From assembly GCF_015767275.1 (NCBI RefSeq), contig NZ_JADWMY010000013.1, positions 1-64,000 on the forward strand: a DNA stretch of 64,000 nucleotides, given 5' to 3'. Made by a program: the position numbers and the translations under genes. Origin of the DNA: Herbaspirillum sp. AP02. GTDB taxonomy: Bacteria > Pseudomonadota > Gammaproteobacteria > Burkholderiales > Burkholderiaceae_D. The notes beneath the pieces were generated by a model, which did not search any database, was not told where the DNA came from, and worked only from the letters and a program-made list of their open reading frames with translations. Every line of letters starts with the position of its first letter. Within the stretch, counting starts at the first letter, position 1. Below, piece by piece: positions 36,620 to 45,678 of the stretch.

Positions 36620-36634
36620 GGTAGTTTCACTACA
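36620..36634. promoter_or_regulatory. HexR operator upstream of the pgi operon
   Basis: GGTAGTTTCACTACA matches the HexR consensus TGTARTNNNAYTACA at all specified positions but the first. It lies 158 bases before pgi on the pgi side of the divergent region, so HexR would autoregulate pgi-zwf-hexR-tal from here. Confidence 0.65.
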
Positions 36635-36797
36635 GTTTATGACGGCCCTATTACATTGCCTGCCGGCATCCATGACGCTAGCCGGGAAGCGAAGACTGAT
36701 AAGGCTTTTGAAGCGGATTGGTGTTCACCAATGAAAAGATGCACGGTTTGGCCATGCTGCAGTGCTCTAAGTGTATGATTTCATTCGCGCAAATTTA

Positions 36798-36812
36798 TGT
36801 AGTAAAATTACA
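36798..36812. promoter_or_regulatory. HexR operator in the edd promoter
   Basis: TGTAGTAAAATTACA fits the HexR consensus TGTARTNNNAYTACA at every defined base. It overlaps a plausible -10 box TAAAAT (36803-36808; the -35 TTCATT at 36780-36785 is weak), placing HexR where it would block edd transcription. Confidence 0.8.
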
Positions 36813-36813
36813 G

Positions 36814-36827
36814 TGTTAACGCTAACA
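36814..36827. promoter_or_regulatory. GntR operator in the edd promoter
   Basis: TGTTAACGCTAACA is identical to the 14-base core of gntP operator 2 (23141-23154). It begins one base after the HexR site and ends 11 bases before the edd start, so both repressors would sit side by side over the edd promoter and RBS region. Confidence 0.8.
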
Positions 36828-36838
36828 GGAAACCGACA

Positions 36839-38710
36839 ATGCCTCTCAACGCTACCTTAGCCAGCGTCACCCAACGCATCGCCGAACGTAGCCGTCCTTA
36901 CCGGACCGCTTATCTCGAACGCCTGGAAGCGGCCCGCCGCAAGGGCGCGCAGCGCGGCGCACTGGCCTGCACCAACCTGGCTCACGGCTTCGCCGCCTTC
37001 CCCGCCAATGACAAGCTGAAGTTGAAGGAAGACAAGGCGCCCTCGCTGGCGATTGTTTCGGCCTACAACGACATGCTCTCGGCGCACCAGCCCTTCGAGC
37101 GTTTCCCCCAGATTCTGAAAGATGCCGCCCGTGAAGCCGGTGCCGTGGCGCAGTTCGCTGGCGGCACCCCGGCCATGTGCGACGGCGTCACGCAAGGCCA
37201 GACCGGCATGGAGATGTCGCTGTTCTCGCGCGACGCCATTGCCATGGCCACCGCCATCGCGCTGTCCCACAACATGTTCGACGCCGCGCTGTATCTGGGC
37301 GTGTGCGATAAGATCGTGCCGGGCCTGCTGATCGGGGCGCTCCACTTTGGCCACCTGCCGGCGGTGTTCGTGCCGGCCGGCCCCATGACCAGCGGCATGA
37401 GCAACAGTGACAAGGTCAAGATCCGCCAGCTCTACACGGCCGGCAAGATCGGTCGCGCCGAGCTGCTGGAAGCGGAGTCCAAGTCCTACCACGGCGCCGG
37501 TACCTGCACCTTCTACGGCACCGCCAACAGCAACCAGATGCTGATGGAAGCGATGGGCCTGCACCTGCCGGGCGCGGCCTTCATCACCCCCAACACCCCG
37601 CTGCGCGATGCGCTGACCGCCGCCGCCGCCAAGCAGGCCGCCAGGATCACCGACCTCGGCACCCAATACACCCCGGTGGGCCGGATGATCGACGAGAAGG
37701 CGATCGTCAACGCCATCGTCGCGCTGCACGCCACCGGCGGCTCCACCAATCACACGCTGCACCTGGTGGCCATCGCCAAGGCGGCTGGCATCGTGATCGA
37801 CTGGGACGACTTCGACAAGCTCTCCGCCGTGGTCCCGCTGATCACCAGGATCTACCCCAATGGCACGGCCGACGTGAACCATTTCCATGCCGCCGGCGGC
37901 ACCGGCTTCGTGCTGCGCGAGCTGATCGATGCCGGCCTGATGCACGACGACGTCACCACCATCCTCGGCCAGGGACTGCGGCAGCACTGCAAGGAGCCGA
38001 TGCTGGCTGTCGAAGGCGAGAATGGTCGTCCTGGCACCGTGACCTGGCAGGATGCACCGGCCCAGAGCGCCGACGCCGGCGTGCTCGGCACCGTGGCCCA
38101 GCCGTTCGCGGTGGATGGCGGCCTCAAGCTGCTGCAGGGCAACCTGGGTCGCGCCGTCATCAAGATTTCGGCGGTCAAGCCCGAGCACCGCGTGGTGGAG
38201 GCGCCGGCAGTGGTCTTCCATTCGCAGGAAGCCTTCATGGCCGCCTTCAAGGCCGGCCAGCTGGACCGCGACTTCGTGGCCGTGATCACCTTCCAGGGAC
38301 CGCGCGCCAACGGCATGCCCGAACTGCATGCGCTGACCCCGGCGCTGGGCATCCTGCAGGACAAGGGCCGCCACGTCGCGCTGGTCACCGATGGCCGCAT
38401 GTCCGGCGCATCGGGTAAAGTACCGGCCGCGATCCATGTCACGCCCGAAGTGCTGGGCGGTGGTCCGCTGGGCCGCGTGCGCGACGGCGACGTCATCCGC
38501 CTGGATGCCGAGACCGGCACCCTGGAAGCCAAGGTCGATGCCGCCGAATGGGAAGCACGCAGCCTCGACACCAGCGACCTCTCCGGCAACCAGCATGGCA
38601 TGGGCCGTGAATTGTTCAGCCTGTTCCGCAACGCGGTGGGAACCGCAGAAGAGGGCGGCGCCACCTTCGGCCTGCCGCCGATTTTTGAGAAAGAGAAAGC
38701 CACGGTATGA
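36839..38710 (+). CDS. edd: Phosphogluconate dehydratase
   Basis: Dehydrates 6-phosphogluconate to 2-keto-3-deoxy-6-phosphogluconate, the first committed Entner-Doudoroff step; an iron-sulfur enzyme of the IlvD/Edd family. 623 residues, as expected. Conserved stretches are [20 protein letters not shown] and [19 protein letters not shown], each with a cluster cysteine, and [20 protein letters not shown] with the third. The C-terminal [20 protein letters not shown] is also typical. AGGAAA precedes the ATG. The gene overlaps eda by ATGA and is controlled by adjacent HexR and GntR operators; it processes the product of gntK and zwf. Confidence 0.96.
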   Translation: MPLNATLASVTQRIAERSRPYRTAYLERLEAARRKGAQRGALACTNLAHGFAAFPANDKLKLKEDKAPSLAIVSAYNDMLSAHQPFERFPQILKDAAREAGAVAQFAGGTPAMCDGVTQGQTGMEMSLFSRDAIAMATAIALSHNMFDAALYLGVCDKIVPGLLIGALHFGHLPAVFVPAGPMTSGMSNSDKVKIRQLYTAGKIGRAELLEAESKSYHGAGTCTFYGTANSNQMLMEAMGLHLPGAAFITPNTPLRDALTAAAAKQAARITDLGTQYTPVGRMIDEKAIVNAIVALHATGGSTNHTLHLVAIAKAAGIVIDWDDFDKLSAVVPLITRIYPNGTADVNHFHAAGGTGFVLRELIDAGLMHDDVTTILGQGLRQHCKEPMLAVEGENGRPGTVTWQDAPAQSADAGVLGTVAQPFAVDGGLKLLQGNLGRAVIKISAVKPEHRVVEAPAVVFHSQEAFMAAFKAGQLDRDFVAVITFQGPRANGMPELHALTPALGILQDKGRHVALVTDGRMSGASGKVPAAIHVTPEVLGGGPLGRVRDGDVIRLDAETGTLEAKVDAAEWEARSLDTSDLSGNQHGMGRELFSLFRNAVGTAEEGGATFGLPPIFEKEKATV

Positions 38711-39336
38711 AGACCACACTGGAAATCATGCGCGCCTCGCCGGTCATCCCGGTGATCGCCATCGACAAGTTCGAACACGCCGTGCCGCTGGCACGCGCTT
38801 TGGTGGCAGGCGGCATCCGCGTGCTGGAAATCACGCTGCGCACCGAACATGGCCTGCCGGCGATCCGTGCCATCGCCGAGTCGGTGCCGGATGCCATCGT
38901 CGGCGTCGGCACGCTGACCTCGCCGGAAGAATTCGCCGCCTCGCGTGATGCAGGTGCCGTCTTCGGCGTCTCGCCCGGCCTGACCGCGGCGCTGATCGAA
39001 GCCGCCAAGCGCAGCGGCCTGCCACTGCTGCCAGGCGTGATGACCCCGTCCGAAGTGATGGCGGCGCGCGAGGCAGGCTTCCGCCAGCTGAAGCTGTTCC
39101 CGGCGGTACCGGCGGGCGGCATCGGCATGCTCAACGGCATCGCCGGTCCCTTGTCAGACGTGTCCTTCTGCCCCACTGGCGGCATCACGCAAGAGACGGC
39201 TCCGCAGTTCCTGGCCTGCAAGAACGTGGTCTGCGTGGGCGGCTCCTGGCTGACCCCCAAGGCCGCCATCGAGGCGGGCGACTGGGACAAGATCACCGAG
39301 ATCGCCAAGGCGGCCAGCGCATTGAAGAAGGCCTGA
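38707..39336 (+). CDS. eda: KDPG aldolase (2-dehydro-3-deoxy-phosphogluconate aldolase)
   Basis: Cleaves KDPG to pyruvate and glyceraldehyde 3-phosphate. 209 residues, the family length. The catalytic glutamate is in [12 protein letters not shown] (near residue 43), [11 protein letters not shown] follows, and the Schiff-base lysine is in [13 protein letters not shown] near 131. FCPTGGIT near 158 binds phosphate. It shares the ATGA overlap with edd and ends before a strong terminator, so edd-eda is a two-gene operon. The same enzyme can serve 4-hydroxy-2-oxoglutarate breakdown. Confidence 0.96.
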   Translation: MKTTLEIMRASPVIPVIAIDKFEHAVPLARALVAGGIRVLEITLRTEHGLPAIRAIAESVPDAIVGVGTLTSPEEFAASRDAGAVFGVSPGLTAALIEAAKRSGLPLLPGVMTPSEVMAAREAGFRQLKLFPAVPAGGIGMLNGIAGPLSDVSFCPTGGITQETAPQFLACKNVVCVGGSWLTPKAAIEAGDWDKITEIAKAASALKKA

Positions 39337-39365
39337 GTTTTCCACAGGCTGGCCGGCAAAAAACG

Positions 39366-39400
39366 AATGGGCAGTACCGAATCGATCGGTACTGCCCATT
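39366..39400. terminator. Terminator between edd-eda and the convergent MFS gene
   Basis: AATGGGCAGTACCGA (39366-39380) and TCGGTACTGCCCATT (39386-39400) make a perfect 15-bp stem with loop ATCGA, running into TTC on the plus strand and into a T-rich run on the minus strand (complement of AAAAAACG). It serves eda and the convergent transporter. Confidence 0.85.
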
Positions 39401-39406
39401 TTCATG

Positions 39407-40669
39407 TCACCGCGATTCCGGTAGTGCGTGCGCGCAGGCAAGCGCCGCCGTCACGTTCAAGGTCATGGCCCAGAACAACAAGGCCAGCAGGCTCACTATC
39501 GCGCCCAACAGACACACGCCCTGCCAGCCGGCGTGGGCATAGGTGACGGTCGTGCCGATGGCGCCCAGTCCGCTGCCAACCGCGTAGAACAGCATGTACA
39601 GGCCGACCAGGCGGCTGTGCGCCTCAGGCCGGGTACGGAAAATCAGACTCTGGTTGGTGACGTGCAGGGCTTGCCCCGCCAGGTCGAGCAATACGATGCC
39701 GATCACCAGCATCCACAAGGACCACCCCATCAGCGACAGCGGTCCCCAGGCCAGCAGCATGAGCGCCAGCGCCGCCGCGCTGGTGCGTTGGGCATGTCCG
39801 CGATCTGCCCACTGACCGGCGCGTGCGGCGACCAGGGCGCCGACGACACCGACCAGCCCGAAGGCGCCAATGACCGTGCGCGAGAAACCGTAAGGTGCTG
39901 CGCTCAGCGGCAGCACCAGCGCACTCCAGAAGATGTTGAACACGGCAAACATCAACAGCGCCAACACGCCGCGCACCTGCAGCACCGTGTCCTGGCGCAG
40001 CAGTGTCAGCATGGAGCCGATCAGGCGTGGATAGCTCATCGTATGGTCAGCCAGTGGCAAGGCCGGCAATCGCCGCCACAGCGGAAGCGCAATCGCCAGC
40101 ATCAGGATGGCGGCGCAGAAATATACGCCGCGCCAGCCGACCAGGTCGCTGACGCTGCCGGCGAATACGCGCGCCAGCAACAGACCGATGAACACGCCGC
40201 CTTGCGCCGCACCGACCACCCGTCCCTGTTCATGGGGCGCAGCCGCACTGGCGGCAAAGGCGATCAACCCCTGCGTTATCGCTGTACCCAACATGCCGAC
40301 GATGAGCATGCCTGCCAGCAGGGCCGGCGCGGATCGCGTCAGGCCAACGGCGGCCAGCGCAGTCGCCAGTGCCAGCAGTTGCATCGCCATCAGGCGACGG
40401 CGTTCCACCCGGTCGCCTAACGGCACCAGTAGCAGCAGGGCCAGCGCGCAACCGATCTGCGTAGCCGTGATGACGCCACCGACCGCCGCAGGACTGATGC
40501 GGAAGTCTCGCGCCAGTGCGTCGAGCAAGGGCTGGGCGTAATAGACGTTGGCCACGCTCAGGTCGCTGGCGATGGCGAACAGCCAGACCAGGCTACTGGG
40601 CAGGCCCGCTGGTTGCGCCTGTTGTGGCTTCTCCTCCGGAGACGAGGGGGAGGTGAAAGACGACTTCAT
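39407..40669 (-). CDS. MFS transporter (drug/metabolite efflux-like)
   Basis: A 420-residue inner-membrane transporter with 12 predicted helices. The N-terminal ASDLSVANVYYAQPLLDALA and the loop VPLGDRVERRRLM mark a DHA1-like subgroup of the major facilitator superfamily found beside HxlR or TetR regulators. The start at ATG 40669 (MKSSFTSPSS) is preferred over a TTG six codons upstream. It is divergent from an HxlR gene, with nested inverted repeats between them, so it is likely induced when that regulator senses a quinone, aldehyde or drug. The exported compound is unknown. Confidence 0.85.
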   Translation of the reverse strand: MKSSFTSPSSPEEKPQQAQPAGLPSSLVWLFAIASDLSVANVYYAQPLLDALARDFRISPAAVGGVITATQIGCALALLLLVPLGDRVERRRLMAMQLLALATALAAVGLTRSAPALLAGMLIVGMLGTAITQGLIAFAASAAAPHEQGRVVGAAQGGVFIGLLLARVFAGSVSDLVGWRGVYFCAAILMLAIALPLWRRLPALPLADHTMSYPRLIGSMLTLLRQDTVLQVRGVLALLMFAVFNIFWSALVLPLSAAPYGFSRTVIGAFGLVGVVGALVAARAGQWADRGHAQRTSAAALALMLLAWGPLSLMGWSLWMLVIGIVLLDLAGQALHVTNQSLIFRTRPEAHSRLVGLYMLFYAVGSGLGAIGTTVTYAHAGWQGVCLLGAIVSLLALLFWAMTLNVTAALACAHALPESR

Positions 40670-40680
40670 GATCTCAAGTC

Positions 40681-40747
40681 CATTCAATCTGGTTGCAAAA
40701 TAAAACTGATTGAATGCTAGGTGATATGGTTTTAAAATGCAACCAGA
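40681..40747. promoter_or_regulatory. Nested inverted repeats in the MFS/HxlR divergent promoter
   Basis: TCTGGTTGCA (40688-40697) pairs exactly with TGCAACCAGA (40738-40747), and TAAAAC/GTTTTA extend this symmetry. CATTCAATC (40681-40689) pairs exactly with GATTGAATG (40708-40716). The spacing and location suggest operators for the adjacent HxlR-type regulator overlapping both start regions. Confidence 0.6.
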
Positions 40748-40779
40748 TAACCTGCCTTGCTCCGCTCACCAGGAATACC

Positions 40780-41226
40780 ATGCCATCCCGCAAGCCCTTG
40801 AAAAACGAAGCCTGTCCTGTTGCGCGATCCGTTGATCTGATCGGCGATCGCTGGTCGCTGCTGATCGTGCGCGATGCGTTCGATGGCATGCGCCGCTTCG
40901 GTGATTTCCAGCGCAGCCTGGGCGTGGCCCGCAACATCCTCGCCGATCGACTGCGCAAGCTGGTCGATGCAGGCATCCTTGAAACCCAGGATGCGTCGGA
41001 TGGCACGGCCTACCAGGAGTATGTGTTGACGGCGGAGGGGGAAAGCCTGTTTCCGGTCGTGGTGGCGCTACGCCAATGGGGAGAACGGCACCTGTTCGAA
41101 CGTGGCGAGCCCCACTCGGTGCTGGTGGACAAGCGAACGGGCAAGTCCATCCCCTTCATGGCACCTGCCGCCAAGGATGGTTCTACGCTGCTGCCTGGCG
41201 CTACCGAGGTGCGTAAAGTGCGCTGA
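40780..41226 (+). CDS. HxlR-family winged-helix regulator
   Basis: A 148-residue DNA-binding protein with the HxlR signature CPVARSVDLIGDRWSLLIVR near residue 12 and the winged helix MRRFGDFQRSLGVARNILADRL, then the C-terminal extension typical of longer members. The conserved N-terminal cysteine (in ACPVARS) is the residue that senses oxidants or quinones in relatives such as YodB. ATG 40780 has AGGAA six bases before it; the open frame reaches back to 40714 across the operator region. It probably represses the divergent MFS gene and itself. Confidence 0.88.
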   Translation: MPSRKPLKNEACPVARSVDLIGDRWSLLIVRDAFDGMRRFGDFQRSLGVARNILADRLRKLVDAGILETQDASDGTAYQEYVLTAEGESLFPVVVALRQWGERHLFERGEPHSVLVDKRTGKSIPFMAPAAKDGSTLLPGATEVRKVR

Positions 41227-41333
41227 GGGAAAACCCGGCCGGCGCGACCGGCCGTGATCCGGTCCGCTTCATCAAGGCCGCCAGCGCGGGCTGGCAGACG
41301 TTGTGGCGGACCGTCTTGATGACGGAGCCGGGA

Positions 41334-42170
41334 TTACTTCTTGCCGGCCAAAACAGGTTCAGAAGGTGCCTGTGCCTGCTGCTTGAGCCTGTAGGCCAGC
41401 ACCAGCAGGATGATGCCCAGCACGATCATCGGCACCGACAGCATCTGCCCGGCCGAGATGGTGATGCCGCCGAAGTGGACTTCGTAATCCGGCACCCGGA
41501 AATATTCGGTGAAGAAGCGCGCGCAACCGTACAGCAGCGAGAACATGCCGGCCACCGCCATGCGCGGGCGGGAATGGCGCGCAAAGATCCACAGGATGAT
41601 GAACAGCAGGATGCCATCGACCAGCATCTGGTAGATCGGCGAGGGGTGGCGCGGGATGTTGTCCACATTCGGCCAGATCATGGCCCAGGGCAGCGACGGG
41701 TCGGCCGGGCGACCCGGTAGTTCGGCGTTGATGAAATTGCCCAGGCGACCGGCGGCATACCCCAGCGGCACCATGGGCGCGATGAAGTCCATGATGTCCA
41801 TCAGGTTGCGGCCACGCTTGCGACCCCACAGGTACATGGCCAGCATCACCCCCAGGAAGCCGCCGTGGAAGGACATGCCACCCTTCCAGACCGCGATCAT
41901 GTCGGCCGGATTCGCGAAATAATAGGCGGGGTTGTAGAACAGGATTTCACCCAGTCGCCCGCCCAGGACCACCCCGAGCACCCCGTAGAAGAGCATGTCG
42001 TCCAGGTCTTCCTTCTTCCAGCCGACGGCGGCGATGTGCGGCTGTTTGATGCGCAGGCGTCCCAGCGCGATGAATTGGGCAAAGGCCAGCAGGTACATCA
42101 GGCCATACCAGTGGACGGCCAGCGGCCCGATGTGGATGGCAATCGGGTCGGGCATGGGGTGGACGAGCAT
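41334..42170 (-). CDS. lgt: Prolipoprotein diacylglyceryl transferase
   Basis: An inner-membrane enzyme that transfers diacylglycerol from phosphatidylglycerol to the lipobox cysteine of prolipoproteins, the first step of lipoprotein maturation. 278 residues with about seven membrane helices. The signature [15 protein letters not shown] near residue 142 is the Lgt pattern, and HGGFLG (near 101) and HPSPIYQ are also conserved. It is a single essential-type housekeeping gene between the HxlR and LysR genes. A short 3' hairpin (CGGCCGG/CCGGCCG, 41236-41254) lies in the gap to the HxlR gene. Confidence 0.96.
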   Translation of the reverse strand: MLVHPMPDPIAIHIGPLAVHWYGLMYLLAFAQFIALGRLRIKQPHIAAVGWKKEDLDDMLFYGVLGVVLGGRLGEILFYNPAYYFANPADMIAVWKGGMSFHGGFLGVMLAMYLWGRKRGRNLMDIMDFIAPMVPLGYAAGRLGNFINAELPGRPADPSLPWAMIWPNVDNIPRHPSPIYQMLVDGILLFIILWIFARHSRPRMAVAGMFSLLYGCARFFTEYFRVPDYEVHFGGITISAGQMLSVPMIVLGIILLVLAYRLKQQAQAPSEPVLAGKK

Positions 42171-42278
42171 GAGTTTGATCTTTCTGTTGTTGGGCGGAAC
42201 CGCAATTGGAGCGCGGCGGGCCTGGCAAGTTCGCCGGTGCCGCTCCCGTCGGGCGGGAACGGGCGCAGTCCAATGCGA

Positions 42279-43181
42279 TCAGCCCGGTGTTTCCAGCAGC
42301 TCCAGCAGGGCCCGCAGGACGCTGGATGGATTGTCGCGGCGCCAGGCCAGGCCGGTCTGGATGTCCGGCGCCGGGTCGGAGAGCCGGCGGTAGTCAACAC
42401 CCGGGCGTTTCAGGTTCGACACGGATTGTGGCACAAGCGCCATTCCCATGCCAGCCGAGACCAGGCCGACGATGGTCTGCATCTGGATGGCTTCCTGGCC
42501 GATATGCGGAGTCACCCCGGCATCGCGAAAGCACGACAGGATGGTGTCATGGAAGGCTGGAGAGATGCGGCGCGGGAAGATGATCAGCGGCAGCTCGCGC
42601 AAGCTCTTGAGGGACACCGGGCCGCGCTTCCTGACGGCGCCCTCGGGAATCGCCGCGATCAGCGGTTCGGACAGGACTGGCCGTACATCCAGCAGGGTGG
42701 CGGCTTTCTCCGGTAACGGCGGCAGCAACAGGCCGGCGTCGATCTTGCCCTGCATCAGGTCTTCCAGCTGGATGTCGGTGGTGGCTTCGCGCAATTCGAT
42801 CTGCACCTGGGGATAACGGGCGCGGAAACGCTGCAGCAGCGGTGGCAGGATGCTGTAGTCGGCGCTGGAGATGAAGGACAGCGTCAGCAGCCCGGAAGCA
42901 CCGCTGGCCGCCCGGCGCGCCAGGTCCGGCAGGGCGGCGGCCTGTTGCAGGAGGCGCTGGACTTCCGGCAGCAGGGCTTCCCCCGCCGGGGTCAGCGCCA
43001 CGCTGCGCTTGGTGCGCTGGAACAGCGGTGTACCCAGTTGCTCTTCCAGCGCCGCGATGGTTTGCGACAAGGGCGGCTGGGTCATGTGCAGGCGGGCGGC
43101 GGCGCGGCCGAAGTGCTTTTCCTCGGCCACGGCGGCGAAGTAGCGCAGCTGGCGCAGTTCCAGGCGGGGATGGTCGGGCAT
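42279..43181 (-). CDS. LysR-family transcriptional regulator
   Basis: A 300-residue LysR-type regulator. HTH at about residues 6-65 (LRYFAAVAEEKHFGRAAARL, PPLSQTIAALEEQLGTPLFQ), then an effector-binding domain with AAIPEGAVRKRG-type loop. The HMTQPPLSQ recognition helix places it near the CbbR/BenM-like aromatic-responsive group. The start at ATG 43181 (MPDHPRLELR) is chosen by homology of the N-terminus; 68 further codons are open upstream. No divergent target is evident, since the next plus-strand gene 233 bases away is a cytochrome c, so its regulon is unknown. Confidence 0.85.
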   Translation of the reverse strand: MPDHPRLELRQLRYFAAVAEEKHFGRAAARLHMTQPPLSQTIAALEEQLGTPLFQRTKRSVALTPAGEALLPEVQRLLQQAAALPDLARRAASGASGLLTLSFISSADYSILPPLLQRFRARYPQVQIELREATTDIQLEDLMQGKIDAGLLLPPLPEKAATLLDVRPVLSEPLIAAIPEGAVRKRGPVSLKSLRELPLIIFPRRISPAFHDTILSCFRDAGVTPHIGQEAIQMQTIVGLVSAGMGMALVPQSVSNLKRPGVDYRRLSDPAPDIQTGLAWRRDNPSSVLRALLELLETPG

Positions 43182-43414
43182 AGACTGATATCGGTTCCGA
43201 ATGAGTCGGGCGTCCATGATATCCCTGGCCATGGGGAGCGGCAAGCCAGCGATACAGGCCGATATTTCCGTCATGGAATTTGATCTATGACAGATATACG
43301 CCAGGGCAGATAGAGGCGGCGTACCGAAGCCGGTTAGAATAGCCCCGCCTGCGAAGCGCCTGGAGAATGCCGCAGCAGGCGTCACCGTCGTTCACCGCTT
43401 GCTGAGGAGCTCCC

Positions 43415-43729
43415 ATGAAATACCTGTTGTTGATCGCCACCCTGGTGGCCGGATCGGCCATTTCGGCCGAAGCGCTGGCCAATGCGCAACTGGCCAAGTC
43501 CAAGAATTGCATGGCCTGCCACTCGGTGGATGCCAAGATCGTCGGTCCTGCCTTCAAGGACGTGGCCAAGAAATACGCCGGCCAGAAGGACGCCGAAGCC
43601 AAGCTGACCCAGAAGGTCCTCAACGGTGGTAGCGGCACCTGGGGCGCGGTGGCCATGCCGGCCAACAAGGGCCAGGTGAGCGAAGCCGAGGCACGTGAGC
43701 TGGTGAAGTGGGTGTTGAGCCTGAAGTAA
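43415..43729 (+). CDS. Class I monohaem cytochrome c (c551/c552 type)
   Basis: A small periplasmic electron carrier: 104 residues with a signal peptide (MKYLLLIATLVAGSAISAEA, cleavage near LANA) and a mature part of ~82 residues. The haem-attachment motif is CMACH near residue 32, and the axial methionine is in GAVAMPANKGQVSEAEA near 79. These features and the length match c551/c552 proteins that donate electrons to terminal oxidases or nitrite reductase. AGGAG precedes the ATG. It is monocistronic and ends in a strong terminator. Confidence 0.92.
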   Translation: MKYLLLIATLVAGSAISAEALANAQLAKSKNCMACHSVDAKIVGPAFKDVAKKYAGQKDAEAKLTQKVLNGGSGTWGAVAMPANKGQVSEAEARELVKWVLSLK

Positions 43730-43747
43730 ATCTGCTTGCATGCAATG

Positions 43748-43775
43748 AAAAAAGGAGACTGCGGTCTCCTTTTTT
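43748..43775. terminator. Bidirectional terminator between cytochrome c and transketolase genes
   Basis: AAAAAAGGAGAC (43748-43759) and GTCTCCTTTTTT (43764-43775) form a 12-bp stem with loop TGCG. Both strands end in six or more Ts, fitting the convergent arrangement. Confidence 0.88.
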
Positions 43776-43796
43776 ATTTCCAGCCCGGAGGCGAGT

Positions 43797-44801
43797 CTAT
43801 TTCAACCACCCCTTGATGCGTTCGCTCAACACCTCGCAGCTGATCCCGTAACGATCATGCAAGGTCGGCAGCGCGCCTGCATCGAGGAAGGCATCCGGCA
43901 GGCCGGCCATCTGGAATCCGGCTGGCTGCACGCCATGGCGCATCAGCGTGCTGGCCACGATCTCGCCCAGGCCGCCGATGACCGAATGGTTTTCGGCGAC
44001 CACCACCAGGCGGTGCTTCTTCTTGACCTGGGCCAGTACGGTGGCCTCGTCGAAGGGTTTGATGGTCGGACAGTGCAGCACGCCTACGCTGACCTTGTCC
44101 GCCTCCAGCGCCTTGGCCACTTCCAGTGCGCGCATGGTCATGAAGCCGCTGGAGATGATCAGCACATCGTTGCCATCGCGGATTTCCTTGGCACGGCCCA
44201 GTTCGAAGCGGTAGTCATATTCATCCAGCACCAGCGGTACGTTGCCGCGCGCCAGGCGCATGTAGACCGGCCCCTGGTGGGCGGCGATCTGCGGCACGGC
44301 CTGTTCCAGGTCCAGGGCGTCGCAGGGGTCGACGATGGTCAGGCCGGGAATGGCGCGCATCATCGCCAGGTCTTCGGTGGCCTGGTGGCTGGGGCCGTAG
44401 CCGGTGGTCAGGCCGGGCAGGGCGCAGCAGATCTTCACATTCAGGTTTTCTTCAGCGATCACCTGATGGATGAAGTCGTAGGCGCGACGCGTGGCAAAGA
44501 CTGCATAGGTGGTGGCGAACGGTACCAGGCCTTCCTTGGCCATGCCGCCGGCGGCCGCCATCAGCAACTGCTCGGCCATGCCCATCTGGAAAAAGCGCTC
44601 TGGATAGGCTTTCTGGAACAGGTGCAGGTCGGTGTACTTGGCCAGGTCGGCGGTCAGGCCCACGATTTCGGGACGGTCGGCGGCGTAGTCCACCAGTGCC
44701 TTGCCAAACGGGGCCGCCTGTACCCGTTGCCCTTCGCCGGCGATGGAGGCGATCATGGCCGAGGTGGTCAGGCGTGGTTTCTTTTCTGCGGCAGTGTTCA
44801 T
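43797..44801 (-). CDS. Transketolase, C-terminal subunit
   Basis: The pyrimidine-binding plus C-terminal half of a split, thiamine-diphosphate-dependent transketolase, 334 residues. It begins the conserved part at FGKALVDYAADRPEIVGLTA; the catalytic glutamate region is FFQMGMAEQLLMAAAGGMAK near residue 73 and TTGYGPSHQATEDLAMMRAI near 130 is also typical. The start ATG overlaps the stop of the N-terminal subunit gene (ATGA), consistent with a 1:1 complex. It is the last gene of the SDR-TRAP-transketolase operon. Split transketolases are often dedicated to unusual sugars (for example apulose phosphate), not the central pathway; the donor here is unknown. Confidence 0.88.
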   Translation of the reverse strand: MNTAAEKKPRLTTSAMIASIAGEGQRVQAAPFGKALVDYAADRPEIVGLTADLAKYTDLHLFQKAYPERFFQMGMAEQLLMAAAGGMAKEGLVPFATTYAVFATRRAYDFIHQVIAEENLNVKICCALPGLTTGYGPSHQATEDLAMMRAIPGLTIVDPCDALDLEQAVPQIAAHQGPVYMRLARGNVPLVLDEYDYRFELGRAKEIRDGNDVLIISSGFMTMRALEVAKALEADKVSVGVLHCPTIKPFDEATVLAQVKKKHRLVVVAENHSVIGGLGEIVASTLMRHGVQPAGFQMAGLPDAFLDAGALPTLHDRYGISCEVLSERIKGWLK

Positions 44802-45643
44802 GCTGGGCTTCCTTGTTGATAGGACTGGTCGAGGATGGTCAGCGCCTGCTGCCATTCGGGTGGATCGACGCGGATGAAGTGATTCTTCTCGCGTTGCTCC
44901 AGGAAGGGCACGCCCTTGCCCATCAGGGTGTCGAACAGGATCACGCGTGGCTTGCTGTCCTTCAGATTGCGCGCAGTATCGAAGGCCTGCACCACGGCCG
45001 CCAGGTCATTGCCATCGACCCGTTGCACATGCCAGCCGAAGGAGGTCCATTTGTCGGCCAGTGGCTCGAAGCCCATGATCTTGCTGGACGGGCCATCGGC
45101 CTGCTGGTTGTTGATGTCGACCAGGCAGATGAGATTGCCCAGCTGGTGGTGGGCCGCACCCATGGCGGCTTCCCAGGTCGCGCCTTCATCCAGCTCACCG
45201 TCCGACATGGAGTTGTAGATGAACGCCGGATTGCCGTTGTAGCGCAAGCCTAGCGCCATGCCCACGGCGATGGCCAGGCCCTGGCCCAGCGAACCGCCGG
45301 AGATTTCCATGCCCGGCGTATAGCTTGCCATGCCGGACATGGGCAGGCGGCTGTCGTCGCTGCCATAGCTGTCCAGTTCCTCGTCGGGGATGATGCCGGC
45401 CTCGATCAGCGCTGCGTAGAGGGCGATGGCGTAATGGCCGTGCGAGAGCAGGAAACGGTCGCGGCCGCTCCACTCGGGGTCGTCCGGGCGCAGGTTCATG
45501 GCGTGCTTGTAGGCCACCGCCAGCACGTCGGCCCAGCCCAGCGCCTGGCCGATATAGCCCTGGCCCTGGACCTCGCCCATGCGCACGGCATTGCGGCGGA
45601 TGCGGTATGCGCTGGCGCGCAGCTTGGTCAAATTGTCAGACAT
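44798..45643 (-). CDS. Transketolase, N-terminal (thiamine diphosphate-binding) subunit
   Basis: The 281-residue partner that binds the diphosphate of the cofactor through Mg2+. Conserved parts are GHGHYAIALYAAL-like LSHGHYAIALYAALIEAG, YTPGMEISGGSLGQGLAIAV, and the ThDP motif, which here reads SDGELDEGATWEAAMGAAHH then INNQQADG. The first glycine of the usual GDG is serine. The start at ATG 45643 (MSDNLTKLRA) is chosen; 20 upstream codons are open. It overlaps the C-terminal subunit gene and follows the TRAP membrane gene by 35 bases. Confidence 0.88.
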   Translation of the reverse strand: MSDNLTKLRASAYRIRRNAVRMGEVQGQGYIGQALGWADVLAVAYKHAMNLRPDDPEWSGRDRFLLSHGHYAIALYAALIEAGIIPDEELDSYGSDDSRLPMSGMASYTPGMEISGGSLGQGLAIAVGMALGLRYNGNPAFIYNSMSDGELDEGATWEAAMGAAHHQLGNLICLVDINNQQADGPSSKIMGFEPLADKWTSFGWHVQRVDGNDLAAVVQAFDTARNLKDSKPRVILFDTLMGKGVPFLEQREKNHFIRVDPPEWQQALTILDQSYQQGSPA

Positions 45644-45678
45644 TGCGAGTCCTTGCTTGATGGATGAATGCGTAAAAA

